From Chitinophaga pinensis (GTDB lineage Bacteria; Bacteroidota; Bacteroidia; AKYH767-A; OLB10), in NCBI GenBank assembly GCA_945872015.1, contig CAMBYJ010000085.1:1-7303 (forward strand): a stretch of DNA of 7,303 nucleotides, written 5' to 3'. The translations under genes and the position numbers were made by a program. A model generated the notes under the pieces. That model was not told where the DNA came from and ran no database searches. It saw nothing but the letters and a program-made list of their open reading frames with translations. How positions within the stretch are numbered: position 1 is the stretch's first letter; each line of letters opens with the position of its first letter. Positions 6,517 through 7,303 of this stretch are shown piece by piece.

Positions 6517-7092
6517 ATGAAAATAGGTTTGTATTTTGGTTCATTTAATCCTGTGCATAACGGGCATATGATGATTGCAAACTATTTAGTAGAGTATTCC
6601 GACCTTGATCAGATCTGGATGGTGGTATCGCCACAAAATCCGTTGAAGCCTGCCAAAGGATTATTACAAGACTACCATCGTTTTCATTTAGTGGAATTAG
6701 CCATTGGTGATTATCCAAAAATCAAAGCATCAAAAATAGAATTCGATTTACCAAAGCCTTCTTATACCATTCATACACTAACGTATCTGAAAGAAAAATT
6801 TCCGACGCATCAGTTTGCGTTAATAATGGGTGCGGATAATTTACAGACCTTTCACAAATGGAAAAACTATGAACTCATTTTAGAAGAACATGAGTTGTAT
6901 GTCTATCCGAGAAATGAAAGTGATGGTGGCGACTTAAAATCACATGCTCAGGTACGTTGGGTAGAGGCTCCGATAATGGAAGTTTCCTCTACGATGATTC
7001 GCAATGCGATTAAAGATAAAAAAGACGTTCACTTTTTTCTTCCCCAAGCGGTAGCGGATTATATACAGGAAATGAGTTTTTATAAAAAGTAA
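6517..7092 (+). CDS. nadD: Nicotinate-nucleotide adenylyltransferase
   Basis: This cytoplasmic enzyme transfers AMP from ATP to nicotinate mononucleotide to make deamido-NAD, in the de novo and salvage routes to NAD. The 191 residues are a normal NadD length. Motifs in order: FGSFNPVHNGH (7-17, the nucleotidyltransferase GxFxPxHxGH loop), KPSYTIHTL (80-88, the substrate-binding SYT-x-x-TL), MGADNLQTFHKWKN (104-117), YVYPR (128-132), EVSSTMIR (155-162, the ISSTxIR ATP motif) and LPQAVADYI (175-183). It follows gmk by 9 AT-rich bases and is the last gene of the yicC-gmk-nadD unit. I recall this order from other Bacteroidota. No terminator follows the stop. Confidence 0.97.
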   Translation: MKIGLYFGSFNPVHNGHMMIANYLVEYSDLDQIWMVVSPQNPLKPAKGLLQDYHRFHLVELAIGDYPKIKASKIEFDLPKPSYTIHTLTYLKEKFPTHQFALIMGADNLQTFHKWKNYELILEEHELYVYPRNESDGGDLKSHAQVRWVEAPIMEVSSTMIRNAIKDKKDVHFFLPQAVADYIQEMSFYKK

Positions 7093-7093
7093 C

Positions 7094-7124
7094 TTGACAT
7101 CGGTAAAATATTTGCTTACCTTTG
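7094..7124 (+). promoter_or_regulatory. Promoter of the higB module: TTG ... TAnnTTTG
   Basis: TTG (7094-7096, part of TTGACA) and a perfect -7 element TACCTTTG (7117-7124) are separated by 20 bases, the spacing expected for the Bacteroidota primary sigma factor. The -7 box ends 19 bases before the higB ATG, so the leader should be about 10-15 bases. TTGACA is also a perfect classical -35, 17 bases ahead of TACCTT, which has only three of six matches to a classical -10. The element starts just after the nadD stop. Confidence 0.78.
7102..7120. promoter_or_regulatory. Candidate operator: GGTAA-N9-TTACC inverted repeat in the higB promoter
   Basis: Perfect 5-bp inverted arms at 7102-7106 and 7116-7120 fill the spacer between the -33 and -7 elements and overlap the -7 box. 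Higher-order HigA or HigBA complexes usually repress their own promoter by binding such a palindrome. The position is right, but arms this short can occur by chance, and HigA is not visible here. Confidence 0.35.
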
Positions 7125-7143
7125 GCGTTAGTATTTTGAATTT

Positions 7144-7303
7144 ATGATTTTATCATTTGGCGATCGTGAAACATTTAAGATTTGGCAAGGTGAGAGAGTT
7201 CGCGGTTTCCCGAATGAAATTCAAGAAATTGGTCGCCGTAAACTAAGAATGCTGAATAGTTCTCAGGATATAATCGATTTAAGAATTCCACCTTCAAATC
7301 GAC
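7144..7303 (+). CDS. higB: HigB-family toxin (RelE-like mRNA endonuclease), 3' partial
   Basis: Too short for a complete ORF: 53 codons are visible before the window ends, of an expected ~90-95. The translation starts MILSFGDRETFKIWQGE and contains RRKLRMLNSSQDIIDLRIPPSNR (visible residues ~31-53). This matches the N-terminal half of HigB/RelE-superfamily toxins: an RRKLRML helix, then the (L/M)-x-IPxxxR segment before the catalytic sheet, which lies outside. These toxins cut mRNA on the ribosome and are neutralised by a HigA helix-turn-helix antitoxin, normally encoded directly downstream of higB. An in-frame TAG at 7129-7131 rules out a longer upstream start, so ATG 7144 is secure. It has its own promoter. 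Whether the gene is intact cannot be judged here. Confidence 0.85.
   Translation, partial: MILSFGDRETFKIWQGERVRGFPNEIQEIGRRKLRMLNSSQDIIDLRIPPSNR

Noticed and set aside
6524..6531. TAGGTTTG, a perfect TAnnTTTG match at the start of nadD
   Set aside because: It lies inside the coding sequence after the ATG, encoding conserved NadD residues (IGLY region), so it could not produce a normal nadD mRNA and there is no other start nearby. It is a chance match.

Overview
The window is AT-rich chromosomal DNA from a member of the Bacteroidota, probably a flavobacterium-like lineage. Three signs support this. The first gene ends in a gliding-motility-associated (CHU_C / type B) sorting domain of the type IX secretion system, which is restricted to this phylum. 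Two intergenic gaps carry the phylum's TAnnTTTG -7 promoter element. No gene has a convincing Shine-Dalgarno sequence; starts are preceded by A/T-rich DNA. I cannot name the genus.

All genes are on the + strand. (1) Positions 1-2670 are the 3' part of a large secreted multidomain surface protein whose start lies outside the window. It has a Cys-containing N-terminal module, two diverged copies of a ~110-residue domain, three tandem Ig-like repeats, a fibronectin-III-like domain and the T9SS C-terminal domain. A strong GC-rich intrinsic terminator (2700-2732) closes it. (2) Positions 2783-4981 are a tightly packed unit: metF (5,10-methylenetetrahydrofolate reductase), a small ArsC/Spx-like thioredoxin-fold protein, and a 10-TM EamA drug/metabolite transporter, joined by a 1-base gap and an ATGA overlap. 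(3) Positions 5027-7092 are a second unit: a YicC-family endoribonuclease, guanylate kinase (gmk, GTG start in a GTGA overlap) and nicotinate-nucleotide adenylyltransferase (nadD), behind a TAnnTTTG element. (4) From 7144 to the right edge is the 5' half of a HigB-type toxin mRNA endonuclease gene, behind a very good promoter. Its HigA antitoxin is expected just beyond the edge.

Most of the window is housekeeping: one-carbon metabolism, GTP precursor and NAD synthesis, and RNA turnover. The accessory parts are the two ends, a modular exported protein on the left and a toxin-antitoxin module on the right. I see no RNA genes, CRISPR, insertion sequences or attachment sites. I found no clear evidence of a wholly new system. 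The best leads are the uncharacterised modules of the surface protein and the promoter/operator arrangement of the higB module.
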